Position numbers and translations under genes: made by a program. A stretch of DNA of 64,000 nucleotides from Reticulitermes speratus. Taxonomy: Eukaryota > Arthropoda > Insecta > Blattodea > Rhinotermitidae. Under the pieces are notes generated by a model, which ran no database searches, was not told where the DNA came from, and saw nothing but the letters and a program-made list of their open reading frames with translations. The stretch lies in assembly GCA_021186555.1 (NCBI GenBank), contig JAJKFL010000004.1, positions 27,122,406 to 27,186,405 on the forward strand, given 5' to 3'. Position 1 is the first letter of the stretch; every line of letters starts with the position of its first letter. Positions 1-11,150 of the stretch are shown here, in pieces.

Positions 1-784
1 TGGCGCTGTTTATTGTGTGACTTCCAGAAATTGACATTAACTGTCTCTGAATTTTATTAATATGAAAATGTCAAGCCGTTCTAAGTACAGATTGGCATAA
101 TTCTTGTTTAGGTCAAAGTTTATGAAGGCTGCTACAAAATATTGACAAGCCTTTGCACTCCTTACTGGAATTAACTTGGTTTTTATCAAAGGGTAGTGAC
201 GTTCGTAGGAAGCATTTGCACCACGAAAATTCAAATATACTTTTCTTCTTTGTTGCGGTAATCCACGAATCTAAACTCACAATCCTGTGTGCTAGCAAAC
301 GTGTACTTCGTGAGATCAGAAGAAAAAAAGAAGAGAGCGAGGATTTCCAAGCTGAACTCATAAAGCTTGTTCCTCTGTTGCGTATATTTACATACTACAG
401 ACATATTGCACGACTGCTATTGTTATTTTGTTTGTTGTGATCTGCAGATTCAGTGCACGTTAGATTTGTTGGCCACAACTTCATAGTTTCGCATCGTCTC
501 CATTTTGTAATTGTTGACCTAAATGCAAAGTTTTATTCATAACTTAGAGTCCTATAGTAGATATGCTTATAATATATCTTGGTAGCAGATTCCGCGTGCC
601 TAGCTCTAATCGTATATTATCGCCTAAAACCAAACATTTAAAAGAATCGCACGGCCTACCCTTCATTTTACAATCTACAAAATTATTACGTAAAGAGAAG
701 CTGCATATTTTTGTAAGTTCTCTTGCCATACATTCAGGATTTTAACGTAAATGGCGCTAGTGTCGATAAACATAACTTGGCTAA
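1..784. other. AT-rich DNA, no feature recognised
   Basis: Open frames here are at most 95 codons, overlap one another on both strands and show no domain, so I do not call a gene. No inverted or tandem repeat was found. Confidence 0.5.
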
Positions 785-792
785 TAACATTG

Positions 793-811
793 CGGGGGAG
801 GGGGGGGGGCA
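793..811. repeat. G-rich simple tract
   Basis: A run of almost only G, interrupted once by A. A low-complexity stretch. Confidence 0.7.
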
Positions 812-890
812 AAGTTGACCATGGGTGTTAGGAACTTTAATAAATGGAGTAAAGTTAGAAAGAGGAGGAAGATTGGTTTGAAGCAGACCA

Positions 891-1168
891 TTTTTTGTGG
901 AGAAGGGCCCCCGCAGCAGATGCTGCGGACGCACCGCAGCCTAGAGGCTTATTGTGCAACCCTGTGATGAAGATAATTATTTTCTTCGTTTTTCCAAGTA
1001 ATGGAGCAACGGTAGAATGAAACTGACAGGGGAAAACCGAAGTACTCGAGGAAAAATCTGTCCCAGCGCCACTTTGTCCACCATAAATCCCACATGGACT
1101 GACCCAGGATCGAAGCCGGGCCTCCACGGTGAGAGGCCGGCGACTAACCGCCTGAGCCATGGCACGGC
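891..1168 (-). mobile_element. SINE family A, near full length
   Basis: Reading the minus strand, the element starts with GGCCGTGCCATGGCTCAGGC, whose TGGCTCAGGCGG is an A-box-like segment, followed by a B-box-like CGATCC about 45 bases on. The body contains the family hallmarks GACAAAGTGGC and CCCCTGTCA and it ends in the GC-rich tip AGCATCTGCTGCGGG before a short tail. The same layout recurs at 16948, 21943, 22553, 48624 and 55729. Being a Pol III-type SINE is inferred from the tRNA-like head; the parent tRNA was not determined. Open frames in this stretch are chance frames through the SINE. Confidence 0.88.
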
Positions 1169-2457
1169 AAAACAGTCTTTAATATACTTATACCACCTTT
1201 CCCCTACTCTCACCCCCAATTTTATTTTATTTGCCCCTCTTCAAATCAGTAACCAAAAAAATTTCTTAGGTAGAAAAAATACTGGAGGTGCATCGGCCCC
1301 CCCCCTGTTGCCCCCTCAAGTTACGCCTATGCTAGTGTCGCTCTCGCCTCAAAACTTAGCGATTCTGCCATGTTGATATCACTGATCGTGGAGAGCTAAA
1401 GTACGGTGATATGGTGGTCTCGAATGGCGTAACATTCATACGAAGTTTAGTGAAAATCGGTTACCAGCGAAATGGGGGAGACAACCCACCCGCCCGCTCT
1501 TCATACACACACGCACACACATACACACACACACACACACAGGCAGCGTGGTGCTCTCAATAAGCCCACTGTTTTCCATTTCAAGGAAGGAAATTATTCT
1601 AATTATATGTAAATTAGTTCACTTCAAAATGATTTTCGCCGTATTAAAAGGATGGTAGATGTACGGGTTGCTATATTATCTTGCTCTTGTTAGCATTTGT
1701 TTCTCATTATCTCTTGCACAGTAACACCATATGTCTTTTTTCTTTGTAAAAATATATTTTCTGGAACCTAACTCTGCATTTCAGCTTTGCATTTATGGTG
1801 ACATCTGTTTTCGACTGACGTCGCCGGTCTCGGTGCATCCTGCGACACAACTTCGCGGGATGACTGTACTAACATTGTCCGTATGATCGCCCACGCTTCT
1901 ATGAAAGTAAAATTGTGGCTTGTGTTTCTCTAACACAGACGCACAACACAGAATATCAGGGTGTTAGATGGGATTTCGTGATGAAACTTTATTCAGAACT
2001 TTTAAAGTCATCTCGTTAGATTTAATCCCATGCTTTGTTAAATATTTGACCAATACTCTGTACAACGTTTTGAGGAGTATTGTTATGTCGACCGTTATTT
2101 TGTCGGTATAGGTGAGGCCCATGTCTGCTGAAGTGTTGCAAAGCGAATTCCACCCAAATGCAATACACTTTACAAGTTACAAGCCGTAACAGACAAACAG
2201 ACAGGTAAGAAAACGTTCGGACGTATGAAAAAACGGCTGACTGTTAGGTGACTTACAGTACGTTCGAAATATAAAGACAGCTATTTGTATCTGTATATGG
2301 AATTATTTAATCCTTTGAAGGCCGAAAAAAAAGAACAATGTAAAAGTTGTCTTCAAAATGTTTCCCATTTTCGGAAAGAACATTGCTTTGCTCGAAGGTT
2401 CCCAGGCGTCTTCCGCTTTTCCTTCTGATACGAGTACATAGTGTTACACGAAGATGA
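1169..2457. other. No gene; AC microsatellite inside
   Basis: Apart from the AC microsatellite listed separately, I see nothing in this stretch: no long open frame and no copy of the window's repeat families. Confidence 0.5.
1505..1541. repeat. AC dinucleotide microsatellite
   Basis: About 18 AC units with a few G or T interruptions near its left end. Confidence 0.9.
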
Positions 2458-2550
2458 GTATGGAGCATTGATGGAATGATACTGACAGAGGGAAACGGAA
2501 GTACTCGGAGAAAAACCCGACCTATTGTCACTTTGCCTACTTCTGAAGAC
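2458..2550 (-). mobile_element. SINE family A body fragment
   Basis: Degenerate match to the middle of family A on the minus strand: counterparts of GGAGCA, the GACAGGGGAAAA segment, AGTACTCGG and CCACTTTGTC can be followed in order. The tRNA-like head and the GC-rich tip are missing, so this is a truncated old copy. Confidence 0.6.
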
Positions 2551-4724
2551 CGAAATTCATGTGAATTTTTTATATATAAATACATTTACGTGATAGAGAA
2601 CATAGTGCATGTTTATTGTGTATAAAAACCGACCAGTTTATGACACTGAGAATAACAAGCACTGTTTATTGTGAAAATTAGAAGAGGCCCGTAAGTGCAT
2701 TGGGTGGTGAAAGGCAGAGTTTTAGATGCTATATTATGTGGTACAAATAACTACTAGTGTTCTTTAAACGGTTAGAAATATATACAATAAATGATGGATG
2801 TAGTATTTAGGTTTTAGAGCATATAGAATGCCGAATGGGCTGAAGGCTATCGTGAGTCTTGAGGTGGTAATATTTCGGAGCGAGACAGTATGGGTTTCTT
2901 TCATATTACTAATGCGGCATTCGTCTCGAGAATTGGAAGTACCACGAAAACCAGTCAGAAGAGCCAGAAAGCCGGCCGAGTCTGGAGCTCTGTGTCTCCC
3001 GAATACGAAGCTTAAGGTTTACCACTATGACAGATGTTCAGTGAGTTGCACAGGATACGTGGTGTGCATATAATGCACTCTTCATTCACATACGCGAATA
3101 GAACTTCTAAAATATATTTTAAAGTTGGCGTCCCGTGTAACCCCTGTAATAGATGGAAATCGAGCGTCTGGGGCTGAGCTGCCTTCTTTTAAAGTTAAGG
3201 CGTACTAACTTTTGGTCTCGCAATATCTTCGGATGGTTCTTTTCTGAGAGAAACTGGCTTTAAAACCTATTCCAAGTCAAAACAAAATTTGTTTGCTAGA
3301 TTCATGTTACACCGCAAGGTGGAGACGCCAGACGGTAGCAGATGCGCGTCTAACCTAATCGTCCTTACTTCATTTCATTGTACAGAAATATCACATCTCC
3401 AGGCTTTTGTGTACAGTCGTAAACGGTGCCGTTGCTTCTCCCAAAGGGATTCTTCGTCTTGCATGTAGTAGTAGCAGGCATTGGCAGCTTTATCTTGTGG
3501 ACCACAAATCCATATTTGCCTTTCTCCGTTCCGCTGTTGCTTATTTGCTTAACTGTTTTTCTAGAAGCAAACAGTGGTCACAGAAACAAGTACACACATG
3601 ACCTATGCGTGACAAAGTGGTCGTGCAAGAATGAAACGACATTGGACGTCTAGTTTACGCATTAATCCCGTCCACAATCAAACTATACATTTGTTTAGCA
3701 TGGTATTTCCTGGTTATAAGAAGCGCTTGCATGTTCCAGTTGGGTGAATAGCGTTTGTTTTGCTGCACCAGTGTGTGAAATACGTATCTTAATCGAATTT
3801 TCGGGAAAATGTGTGATAGAAATTTGGAGCAAATTGTCATTGGCGACGAATCGTGTGTATTTCAATGAGACCTCGAAACTAAAAAACAAAACTTTCGTGG
3901 GGAAAGAACTCTTTCTTCTCGACTAAAGTAGGCAAGAATATTACGCTCCAAAGTGAAGACAATGTTGACTGGGTTTTCGTACATTAAAGATGTCTTGCAC
4001 CATGAATATTTTACAGCGGGGTAAACCGTGATTTTCTGGAACGTTTAAGAGACTAAATGTATTTTAAAACCCGCAGTCGTGGCCCTAAAAGTGGGGTTTC
4101 CCTTGCATGAATGCTCCTTCGAATTACAGTGATCAAACACCCACCCCACTTGCCAGATATAGCTTCTTATGAATTCTTCTATTTCAAAAACTGAATGTTT
4201 CGTGATAGGAACTTAATTCAACGTCGTGGAAGCCTTGAAGAAGCGTCAGCCAGAGTAACGAAACAACGTTCCCGAAGGGGATCTCAAAGAATGTCAGGAA
4301 AGTCGCAAGAAGAGGATGTAGAAATGTATTAGAGGCAACGGGGACTACTTTGACAGGGACAGGCTTTAAATTCTTTAATTCTTTATTGATAAAAATTTGA
4401 TTGACATGTCCTCAGTTCTTTTTTATCAGCCATGATACGTTAATTGTATACTGAGGCTGCCGAAAGAAGCCCCATGAACGGTGGATGTGACGGCACTTGA
4501 GTCTTTTCCGTTTCTGCCTACTGTTTTCCTCCAGACCCTTCTGACCTGGTCGTCGAGCCCAAAGCGCTTGTCGCTATTGCACATTACCACTATCAGATCC
4601 ACCAGATAGCTCGTTCGTGGTCTCAGCACAGAACTATACAACACTATACTTGCAGGTGGTAAGGTTTTCCTTTATTCTCTTAAAATAATATGCAAATAGC
4701 TAATTAACTGATTGACTAAGCTCA
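2551..4724. other. No feature recognised
   Basis: Open frames reach 81 codons (2828-3073, plus strand) with no recognisable domain. No repeat family of this window was found here. Confidence 0.45.
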
Positions 4725-4990
4725 GAAGTAACCGTCTACGTAGAGTAGAGTACTTTCTTGAGAAATAAGCCGTCACAAAACTAGAAGAGAAATTCCCTGC
4801 CTTAATATGGAACCCGAAGTTTTATTAACGTGTTTAGAAGAGCCTTCGACTGAGCCCTGTCCTCAGCCTGATAAATCCAGTCCGCACTGTTACACATAAT
4901 TTATTTAAGATCCACTTCATTATTATTTTCCACCTACCTGTAGACTCCCAAGCGACTCTCCCCTTCAAGTTTTTCGGCTAAAATGTTATC
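4725..4990 (-). mobile_element. LINE F 3' end, old fragment
   Basis: Minus-strand copy of the 3' end of the non-LTR element best seen at 10479-11150. Matching pieces, in order, are AAATTCCCTGCC, the TGGAACCCGAAG segment, CTGTCCTCAGCCTGA, AAATCCAGTCC and AAGATCCACTTCATTATTA. It covers the last reverse-transcriptase codons and the 3' UTR, and is too decayed to code. Confidence 0.6.
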
Positions 4991-5648
4991 ATATTCCCCA
5001 TGCATGCCTAGGCGTATGTCTTGTTATTTTAATGAAAGAGGTTGCCAAGCAGGTAAAATTACTGTGTTTCAAAACACAATTAATTTCTAAAATGCTGATG
5101 TATCGCGTGCCTTGTTCTCTTCGAAGTCTTCAGTATGGATTGTAGTTCATCTCTTTTACCTTTCTAAAGAAGGCAAGTAGGCTGAAAATGCATAAAATCG
5201 TTCACGCTCAAGTTTCATGTATTAAAAATTCAGTTTTCTTCATCGGAACACAACTGATTATCAAGCCAACATTTTACGTTGCGCCTTTGCACAGCTGTGT
5301 CGGTATTATTTAAGATGCAGTTTTTAGGGAACACAATGCTGGCCAAATGACGAACCGATCGGAAACAGATGCAGGAAAGAAAGGCGGTAAAATGTTGCAT
5401 AAAAATTCGTGCGGAGAACAAATATAATTGAACATTTTAAAATTTCATTTAGACTAGTTTTTATTCTTGTGTGACCACGTTTATGTTATTAAGAGGGTAA
5501 ACCGTAATTGTCCCAGTGCTGTTTTAATGTGAAATGGGTGTTATAAGGGGGGCAGTTACGAGAGAAACCACGGCATGTATTCTTTACTTTGTCGTGGGAA
5601 GCCCTAACAAATTACGGCGTGTTGGAATTGACATTGCAGTTCTTTAGG
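4991..5648. other. No feature recognised
   Basis: Only a 63-codon minus-strand frame (5230-5421) without a domain. Confidence 0.45.
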
Positions 5649-5662
5649 TTTTAAAATAAATA

Positions 5663-6170
5663 AGGTAAAAGTAAAGTTCACCCTATAACAGGCTATGAAG
5701 GCCCAGAGGGGGAGTAGAGGTATAGCTCTACTCTTTCCTTAACCTCGGCGCTAGATGGGGGTGGGTGGTCAAGGCCACGCCCCGGCCGCTTTACCTCCGG
5801 GAATGACTCGGTACCCATTGTACAGAAGACTGGGTAGGCCCCAGGGCCGGTCTGGACGGTTGCTGAAAATCTCGCCCCTACCGGGATTTTTTTTTTGCCT
5901 GTCCGGGGTTTTTTTTTCCCTTCGATCCATTTTTGTACTGTTTAAATCCTTTCGTCCTTCATGTCACTTTACGTTCCATGCTACCGTCCTTACAACAAAC
6001 ACAACACAAACATCCATGCCCCCGGTGGTATTCGAACCCACGATCCTAGTAAGCGAGCGGCCGAAGACCCACGCCTTAGACCGCACGGCCACTGGGATCG
6101 GCAAGATTCGATCCTCAGACCGTCCAGCTCGTAGCGAATCACTATACCGACTTCGCTAACCCGGCCCACC
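5663..6170 (-). mobile_element. SINE family B, full length, interrupted by SINE C
   Basis: On the minus strand the tRNA-like head begins GGCCGGGTTAGCGAAGTCGG and keeps the family's TATAGTGA and CGCTACGAGCTGGACGG. The B-box region is then split by the family C insert at about 5887-6102. The body resumes with CCGGTAGGGGCGAGATTTTC and runs through CAATGGGTACC, AAAGCGGCCGGGGCGTGG, the pyrimidine/purine block CTCTACTCCCCCTCTGGGCC and a TTTACCTTA-type tail. A perfect 14-bp duplication flanks it. Length without the insert is about 290 bp, like the complete copy at 8664-8953. Confidence 0.9.
5887..6102 (-). mobile_element. SINE family C, variant body, nested in SINE B
   Basis: On the minus strand it begins GCCGATCCCAGTGGCCGTGC, has an A-box-like segment and the B-box GGGTTCGAATACC. 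It then has a body unlike the standard family C body: TTGTAAGGACGGTAGC, AACGTAAAGTGACATGAAGG, AAAGGATTTAAA and a tail of A-runs separated by CCCCGGACAGGC. The same variant body occurs in the left half of the element at 17080-17496, so it is a subfamily rather than a one-off. It sits inside the B-box region of SINE B. Confidence 0.85.
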
Positions 6171-6184
6171 TTTTAAAATAAATA

Positions 6185-6719
6185 TACTTCTTAAACTACA
6201 GGTTGAAATTCTGATTTACATTAATATTTTCTTCTAATAAAGACTGCTTGAATTTGCCAACTCTTTTGTTTGGCTTTGATTTCATAAATAAAGAGACTGA
6301 GGAGGGATTTTCCTCCGGAGAGATCGCAGTATCCGTAAACCCTCTTAATTATGAATTAAATCTCCTGGGCTTATGTGATATAAATTTAAATAAAGACACA
6401 AACTGAAATTACCATGGGAAGAACTGAGTGTGGGAAATGGACTTCTACTTGGAGGGAGTTTTTAATTCAGTGTTCGGAGTGACATTGTACAGACTGTACA
6501 TGTCGCAACGTCTAGACTGTGGGCTTCATTATGACTCCGTGTATAAGCACCAGGATTGTACAAGTTTGACCTAAGTATTAGGTGTTTTAATTGTAAGTAC
6601 AGTGAATTTCTTTGTAGCCTCTGGATCACATAACGGATCATTGTAGCTTCCAGGAACATGAGAGCTTTGAAATATAATCTTACGACTTTTAGAATTGTTT
6701 ATGTATAGGCATATTAGAA
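6185..6719. other. No feature recognised
   Basis: Nothing beyond short frames; no repeat copy recognised. Confidence 0.45.
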
Positions 6720-6928
6720 AGGCACTAGATGGAGGTGTGTGGTCAGATTAACGCCCAGGCTGCTTTAACGCCGGGGAAAGGCTCCAATGAGAGAAGGGTG
6801 AACGTCAGAGCCGATGTGGACGCTTAGGACAAAAGAGTCTCTGGCTCTTTCCGGGAATCGAACAGCAGTTCCTCCGTCTTTCAGCCCGCTGTCAAGTCAC
6901 TATATCAGTTGAACTATTCCGACTCCGA
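6720..6928 (-). mobile_element. SINE family B, degenerate copy
   Basis: Minus-strand relic: counterparts of the head (TATAGTGACT region), a B-box remnant GATTCCC, the GGGTAAAGCGGC-type segment and CCACCTAGTGCC can be followed, with many substitutions and deletions. No target duplication remains. Confidence 0.5.
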
Positions 6929-7084
6929 AGAAAATGTAAATAAATAAAAAGTGTTGGAGAGAAGAATGTCATGAGACGGAAACGAGGAAGCTAACTCTGC
7001 AGTAGAAATGAAAAGTGTCAAAATTTCCTTTAAATAAACGTTATTGAATAATTTTTTTTTCAAGAAAGTTTAGAACGTCATGTA

Positions 7085-7310
7085 TACGGCACACATGGGA
7101 GTGATGAGAAATATAAATGGCTAACAGAATTTCGGTAGGAAGGCTTGCAGGGAAAGGAAATCTTAGGATACCTGGAAGTTGATAAGACGATAATATTAAA
7201 ATGAGCAATTAAGTGGGGTTTGAGAGTGTGGAATGGCTTTATCTGGCTAAGTAGACTGTATGGTCTAGTAACAGCCTGCTGTGACCACCGTAATGAATAG
7301 TCGGTTTCCA
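7085..7310 (+). pseudogene. LINE F reverse-transcriptase C-terminal remnant
   Basis: In one plus-strand frame the translation reads like NRISVGRLAGKGNLRIPG and then, after stops, DDNIKM. This matches the YRVLVGRPEGKRPLGRP...EDNIKM block near the C-terminus of the LINE F reverse transcriptase. Stops and indels break it, so it is a pseudogene fragment. Confidence 0.5.
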
Positions 7311-8084
7311 TAGACGAGCTGAGCTACTATTATGAAATAGGCCTGAGCGTTGTTGGGAATAAAATATTAAATAGGCTCTTGAAGAGGTTATGGTGATATA
7401 AATTGAATTGAACGAGTACAGAACAATGTCAAATGGAGGAATTTTATGATCACGGCAATAAATTTGCGGTTAGCAGTGGAGGAAAGTTTTAGGTCAGCAG
7501 AATAAATGTATGGTGCACGTAGAGATTTTGTCAAGCGTTATTAGTTAAGGCCATGAATGTACTTTCTAGTGTTTTCTACACTAAATGCTGTACATGAATG
7601 AACATTTGCGCTTACCTGACTAGTACTGATGGTACAGGAAACTGTAAGAGAAAACGTCTCTTTTTCAGTGTCTCAGGACTCTCATATGCGACATTTCTAC
7701 TTGCCTTTTCATAATAGTCTGACGTCGGCACTTGATGAAATGGGACAGAAAACATAAACATATCGAGATTCTCATTATGGAACGATCTCTTTTAAAAGAA
7801 ATCTTTGACTTTAAGGAAGTAGCCAGAAAACGCTAGGTTTAATAAGACGAAGAAAGTTTGCAGAATAATAAAGGCGACGTGGCGAGGCAAGGCAATTGAG
7901 ACGCAGCGGCGTAAACAACTTATCTTTTACAAAGGACAAAAGATCACACTGTTTATTTTAGGTAAGGTTTTGTGCTTGTATTTATAATATTCCCTCTGGA
8001 TCCTTGTAAGAAGTGCCATAATCTTCAAAGATCTTAAAAGTGACTGAATAAAAACTGGGTTGTTGAAGTTCGTTTGTGTTATCT

Positions 8085-8477
8085 TTATGTTTTTGTAAAA
8101 CTGTTTTCATTATGGTATCTGCCGTCACCTACAAAGGAACGCTGAACCCGCGAGCCAGTATGTCTGACATTATATTCTGAATGTGGATGCTTACCTCCAA
8201 ATGAACGATCAACCCGATAACCCATACACTGAAATTTAAGTACTTTGTATATTTGCATTTTCTGTCCCGTACGGTTTTGGAATATCTTGCTTGTAAAAAC
8301 ATTTCTCTTCATCCTGTGTCTTATATTATGATGTTGCCAGTTCTCTCCTCTTATGAAACAGGCCACTAAAAACAATCTTTTTCCTTCTGTGCCATTTCTC
8401 GCTCGATTCACAATGTAGATAATATTTTCTGGTACATATATTCGATCCCCCCTCCGACTGATGTAGAAATGTTCCAA
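8085..8477 (-). CDS. Unrecognised 130-codon open frame with two 20-residue repeats
   Basis: One of the longest frames in the window that I cannot assign to a repeat family. Its C-terminal third has two imperfect copies of a roughly 20-residue unit: GYRVDRSFGGKHPHSEYN and, directly after, GSRVQRSFVGDGRYHNEN. The spacing of R, V, RSF, G and N is shared. I recognise no domain, signal peptide or membrane segment. It starts at an ATG, but the start context and any splice sites are unconvincing. It may be a chance frame through a duplicated 60-bp DNA unit, or a fragment of an unknown element. Confidence 0.2.
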   Translation of the reverse strand: MEHFYISRRGDRIYVPENIIYIVNRARNGTEGKRLFLVACFIRGENWQHHNIRHRMKRNVFTSKIFQNRTGQKMQIYKVLKFQCMGYRVDRSFGGKHPHSEYNVRHTGSRVQRSFVGDGRYHNENSFTKT

Positions 8478-8663
8478 GAGGCTCGTGAAAGAAAACGCGT
8501 TTTGGTTTTATATCATTTCTTTTTCTGTTTCACCGATTAGACCAATGTCATGGTACAGTGGAATAAACAAATGTTTTGTATTACCAACATTTGGATCTAT
8601 CGTTTCACAATTTTGGTAGAAAATACTGATGTTCCGTGCTATATGTAGGCCACTATAATTCTG

Positions 8664-8953
8664 GTTGGCCGGGATAGCGTAGTCGGTATAGCGACTCGCT
8701 ACGGGCTGGACGTTCCGGGGATCGAATCCCGGTGGGGGCGATGTTTTCCTCAGTCGTCCAGACCGGCCCTTGGGCCCACCCAATCTCCTATACAATGGGT
8801 ACCAGGTCTCTTTCCCGGGGGTAAAGCGGCCGGTGCGTGGAGTTGACCACCCACCCGCATTTGGTGCCAGGGTAAAGAAAGAGTAGAGCTATACCTCTAC
8901 TCCCCCTCTGGGCCTTCATGGCCCCTTTTAGGGAGAAATTTACCTTTACCTTT
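8664..8953 (+). mobile_element. SINE family B, complete copy
   Basis: Reference copy for the family. The head runs from GGCCGGGATAGCGTAGTCGG to the B-box-like GATCGAATCCCGG. The body has CAATGGGTACC, a hairpin-prone TTTCCCGGGGG, AAAGCGGCCGGTGCGTGGAG and TGACCACCCACCC. The 3' part has complementary blocks AGAGTAGAGCTATA and CTCTACTCC and a tail of TTTACC repeats, which suggests priming by a LINE with a short repeated 3' end. A 12-bp duplication ACTATAATTCTG flanks it at 8652-8663 and 8954-8965. Confidence 0.92.
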
Positions 8954-9148
8954 ACTATAATTCTGTTTATAAATACAAAGCAATGATAGAAAATACAAGG
9001 CAGCTTCTGCTTTGCAGCTAGTAGCTCACAACTCAGTGATCCATATTACGGCTCTGTGTTCAGATCTAACCTTTACAATAAATATAAGACAGACACGATA
9101 TCCTCAATACACAGTCTTTCTCCGACTAATTGCGTAACTGGTTTTATT

Positions 9149-9193
9149 GCTGCTACATGTTTCGGCTGAAAACTACACCCATCGTCAGGGAGA
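9149..9193 (-). ncRNA. Hammerhead-like motif, left arm of foldback 1
   Basis: On the minus strand: CTCC, core box CTGACGA (9182-9188), a loop-forming stretch, GAAAC (9159-9163), AT, GTA, then GCAGC. The outer stem keeps three of four pairs. Compared with the right arm, the variable seventh core base is C rather than A, as the hammerhead consensus CUGANGA allows. Confidence 0.45.
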
Positions 9194-9524
9194 TACAAGT
9201 GTTACAGACATGTACAGCGTGCTGTGCAGGTTGTCATACTGCACAGTGTATATACTCACGGGGTGCACACCACTTATATAACCAGGGATCTCCACTCTAC
9301 AAAAAACCGGAGACAAATCCTCCGTCACCAGATGTTTGAATACTACATTTTATGCATTTTATGTAATTTAATGTCTCATTTGTGTTATATTTCAATTGTG
9401 TTACGATTTTAATACGATTTTCATATTCCTGTATGTTTATGAACAACACTTAATATGTTCAAACATTTTACCATTTGTAATTGACAACCTGCATAGCACG
9501 CTGTACATGTCTTTAACATTTGTA

Positions 9525-9569
9525 GCTCCCTGAAGATGGCTGTGGTTTTCACCCGAAACCTGTTGGAGC
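9525..9569 (+). ncRNA. Hammerhead ribozyme-like motif, right arm of foldback 1
   Basis: Outer stem GCTCC (9525-9529) pairs fully with GGAGC (9565-9569). Between them are core box CTGAAGA (9530-9536), an extra T, a G-rich to C-rich stem-loop (9538-9554), GAAAC (9555-9559), a CT loop and GTT (9562-9564). In a hammerhead, AC/GT would be a two-pair helix III and cleavage would follow 9564. The extra T before helix II and the U at the cleavage position depart from the usual form. Activity is not shown. Confidence 0.5.
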
Positions 9570-9603
9570 AATAAAATCAATTGTGCAATTAGTCGGAGAA
9601 AGA

Positions 9604-10478
9604 ATTACACGGAAAATGTACAATATCAAACACGATGTCTTCTCGACCTGTAGCTATGTGCCAGTAGCAACTTTTAGCTTCATTAACAGCGAACCTACCA
9701 CAAGTTGTATGCTTTTATGTACTGTTTCATGCCTTCTTGTCTCCACACTTGCTTAAGTACTCTTTGTCTCGTCAGATACAGGAGGAAGGCGACTCCAGCT
9801 CCCCTGTATAATCATTTCTTTAGGGAGCTTCTGTCATATTATTCATATTATACCGAAAGGTCTCTGCACATTTATGTATAATGACGGTTCCAAATTGAAA
9901 ATCCACATCATGACTAGTGCCTAGATGAGATTTACTCAGTGCCGGGCTATTCCCATCACGTGCTACAACGGATACAATTTTTAGTCGGCTTTGACACCCT
10001 GATTGCTGTCGACACTGTTAAATTAAAAACGCCGTCATCCACTGAGCAAGTGCAAAGTTTCGTATCGTCCCTCTGCCGGGCAGGATACCGAATTGATTGC
10101 TTTCTGCAGGCTGCCGCGTGACGCGGGTCTAGCAGCTAATGCACCTGCAGATGTTGCAGCTGTAAATGGATGTCCAGTTATTGTCGTGCTCTTGAAAATG
10201 ATGTACTGTCATATTCTCGCTGGGCTCTTTTTAACATTGGAAAGATAAATGTGCAATATACGGAATAATGAAGTGCGGGACGCGAATACCACTATCCCGT
10301 GAACATCTTACCGATCTCTGAGGTGAGAAATGATTCTGTTATGCGCCTTTGTAGGAGAAACGTGTCTCATAAATGGCTGCATATTGTGGGACAAACAGTA
10401 CCCGTGCTTTTGGTGTTGTTTTAACTGTAGTGTAGGTCTTAGTACACTGTCCTTTGTGAAGCAATACTAACTAACTCC
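9604..10478. other. No feature recognised
   Basis: A 60-codon plus-strand frame (9939-10121) is the largest; no domain and no repeat copy seen. Confidence 0.45.
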
Positions 10479-11150
10479 ACGGAGCAGAGTCCTTCGTGAG
10501 AAACTAACAGGTCCTCAGCTAGTCAAGAAATTCCCACATTTTATGGAACCTGGAAGTTTATTACCGCTTTTACAAGAGCCCGTCACCTGTCCCTATCCTG
10601 AGCCAGATCAATCCAGTCCATGCACCCATCCCACTTCTTGAAGATTCATTCTAATATTATCCTCCCATTTACGCCTAGGTCTTTCAAGTGTTCTCTCTCC
10701 CTCAGGTTTCTTCACCAAAATCGTGTATATATATTTTTTCTCCCTCATACGTGCTACATGTCCCGCCCATTTAATTTTTCTTGATTTGATAACCCAATAA
10801 TATTAGGTAAGGAGTATAAATCATAAAGCTTCTCGTTATGTAGTCTTCTCCACTCCCCTATTACCTCGTCCTTCTTACGCCCGAATATATTTCTCAGCAC
10901 CCTATTCTCGAACACCCTAAGCCTAATTTTCACACTTATTCAAAGCAACAGGTAAAATTACATTTCTGTATATTTTAATATTTATATTTTTGGATAGCAG
11001 GCTGGAAGACAAAATATTATGCATTGAATGATAGCAAGCAATTGCTTGCTTAAATCTGCTCTTACTGTCTACAAGAATACTGTGTTTATTTCTACATCCT
11101 TTTAAAGTCTTCCCATACAACTGTATGTATCTAAGCGAAAGAATGACAGT
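10479..11150 (-). pseudogene. LINE F: reverse-transcriptase C-terminus and 3' UTR
   Basis: Best copy of this non-LTR retrotransposon. On the minus strand one frame (10923-11120) reads SLLSKNINIKIYRNVILP, matching the SKNLKIRIYKTIILPVVLYG block that ends many LINE reverse transcriptases. After a short deletion it continues as LRVFENRVLRNIFGRKKDE, WRRLHNEKLYDLY, then [13 protein letters not shown] and [11 protein letters not shown]. Several stops and frameshifts separate these blocks. The 3' UTR follows down to AGGACTCTGC near 10490. The endonuclease and most of the polymerase domain are absent, as expected for 5' truncation. The clade (RTE-like or similar) cannot be fixed from the tail alone. 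Confidence 0.82.

Larger units (their letters stand above)
5649..6184. repeat. 14-bp target-site duplication around SINE B
   Basis: TTTTAAAATAAATA occurs at 5649-5662 and again, identical, at 6171-6184. The pair brackets the whole composite at 5663-6170, so the inner SINE C came in after B had been inserted, or arrived with it. Confidence 0.9.
9114..9603. mobile_element. Foldback element 1 with ribozyme-like arms
   Basis: Inverted arms at about 9114-9245 and 9480-9603, with roughly 235 bp of unrelated AT-rich centre. Each arm has, from outside in, TTTCTCCGACTAATTG, an ATAAAA segment, the hammerhead-like motif (listed separately) and TACATGTCT...GCGTGCTATGCAGG. The two arms are about 80 percent alike by eye, so it is not a recent palindrome. 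No transposase or reverse transcriptase frame is present, so it would be non-autonomous. The form resembles inverted repeats of Penelope-like elements, but that link is inferred from the motif only. Confidence 0.75.

Noticed and set aside
1505..1541. CRISPR-like repeats or regular arrays
   Set aside because: All short regular repeats here are microsatellites without spacers.
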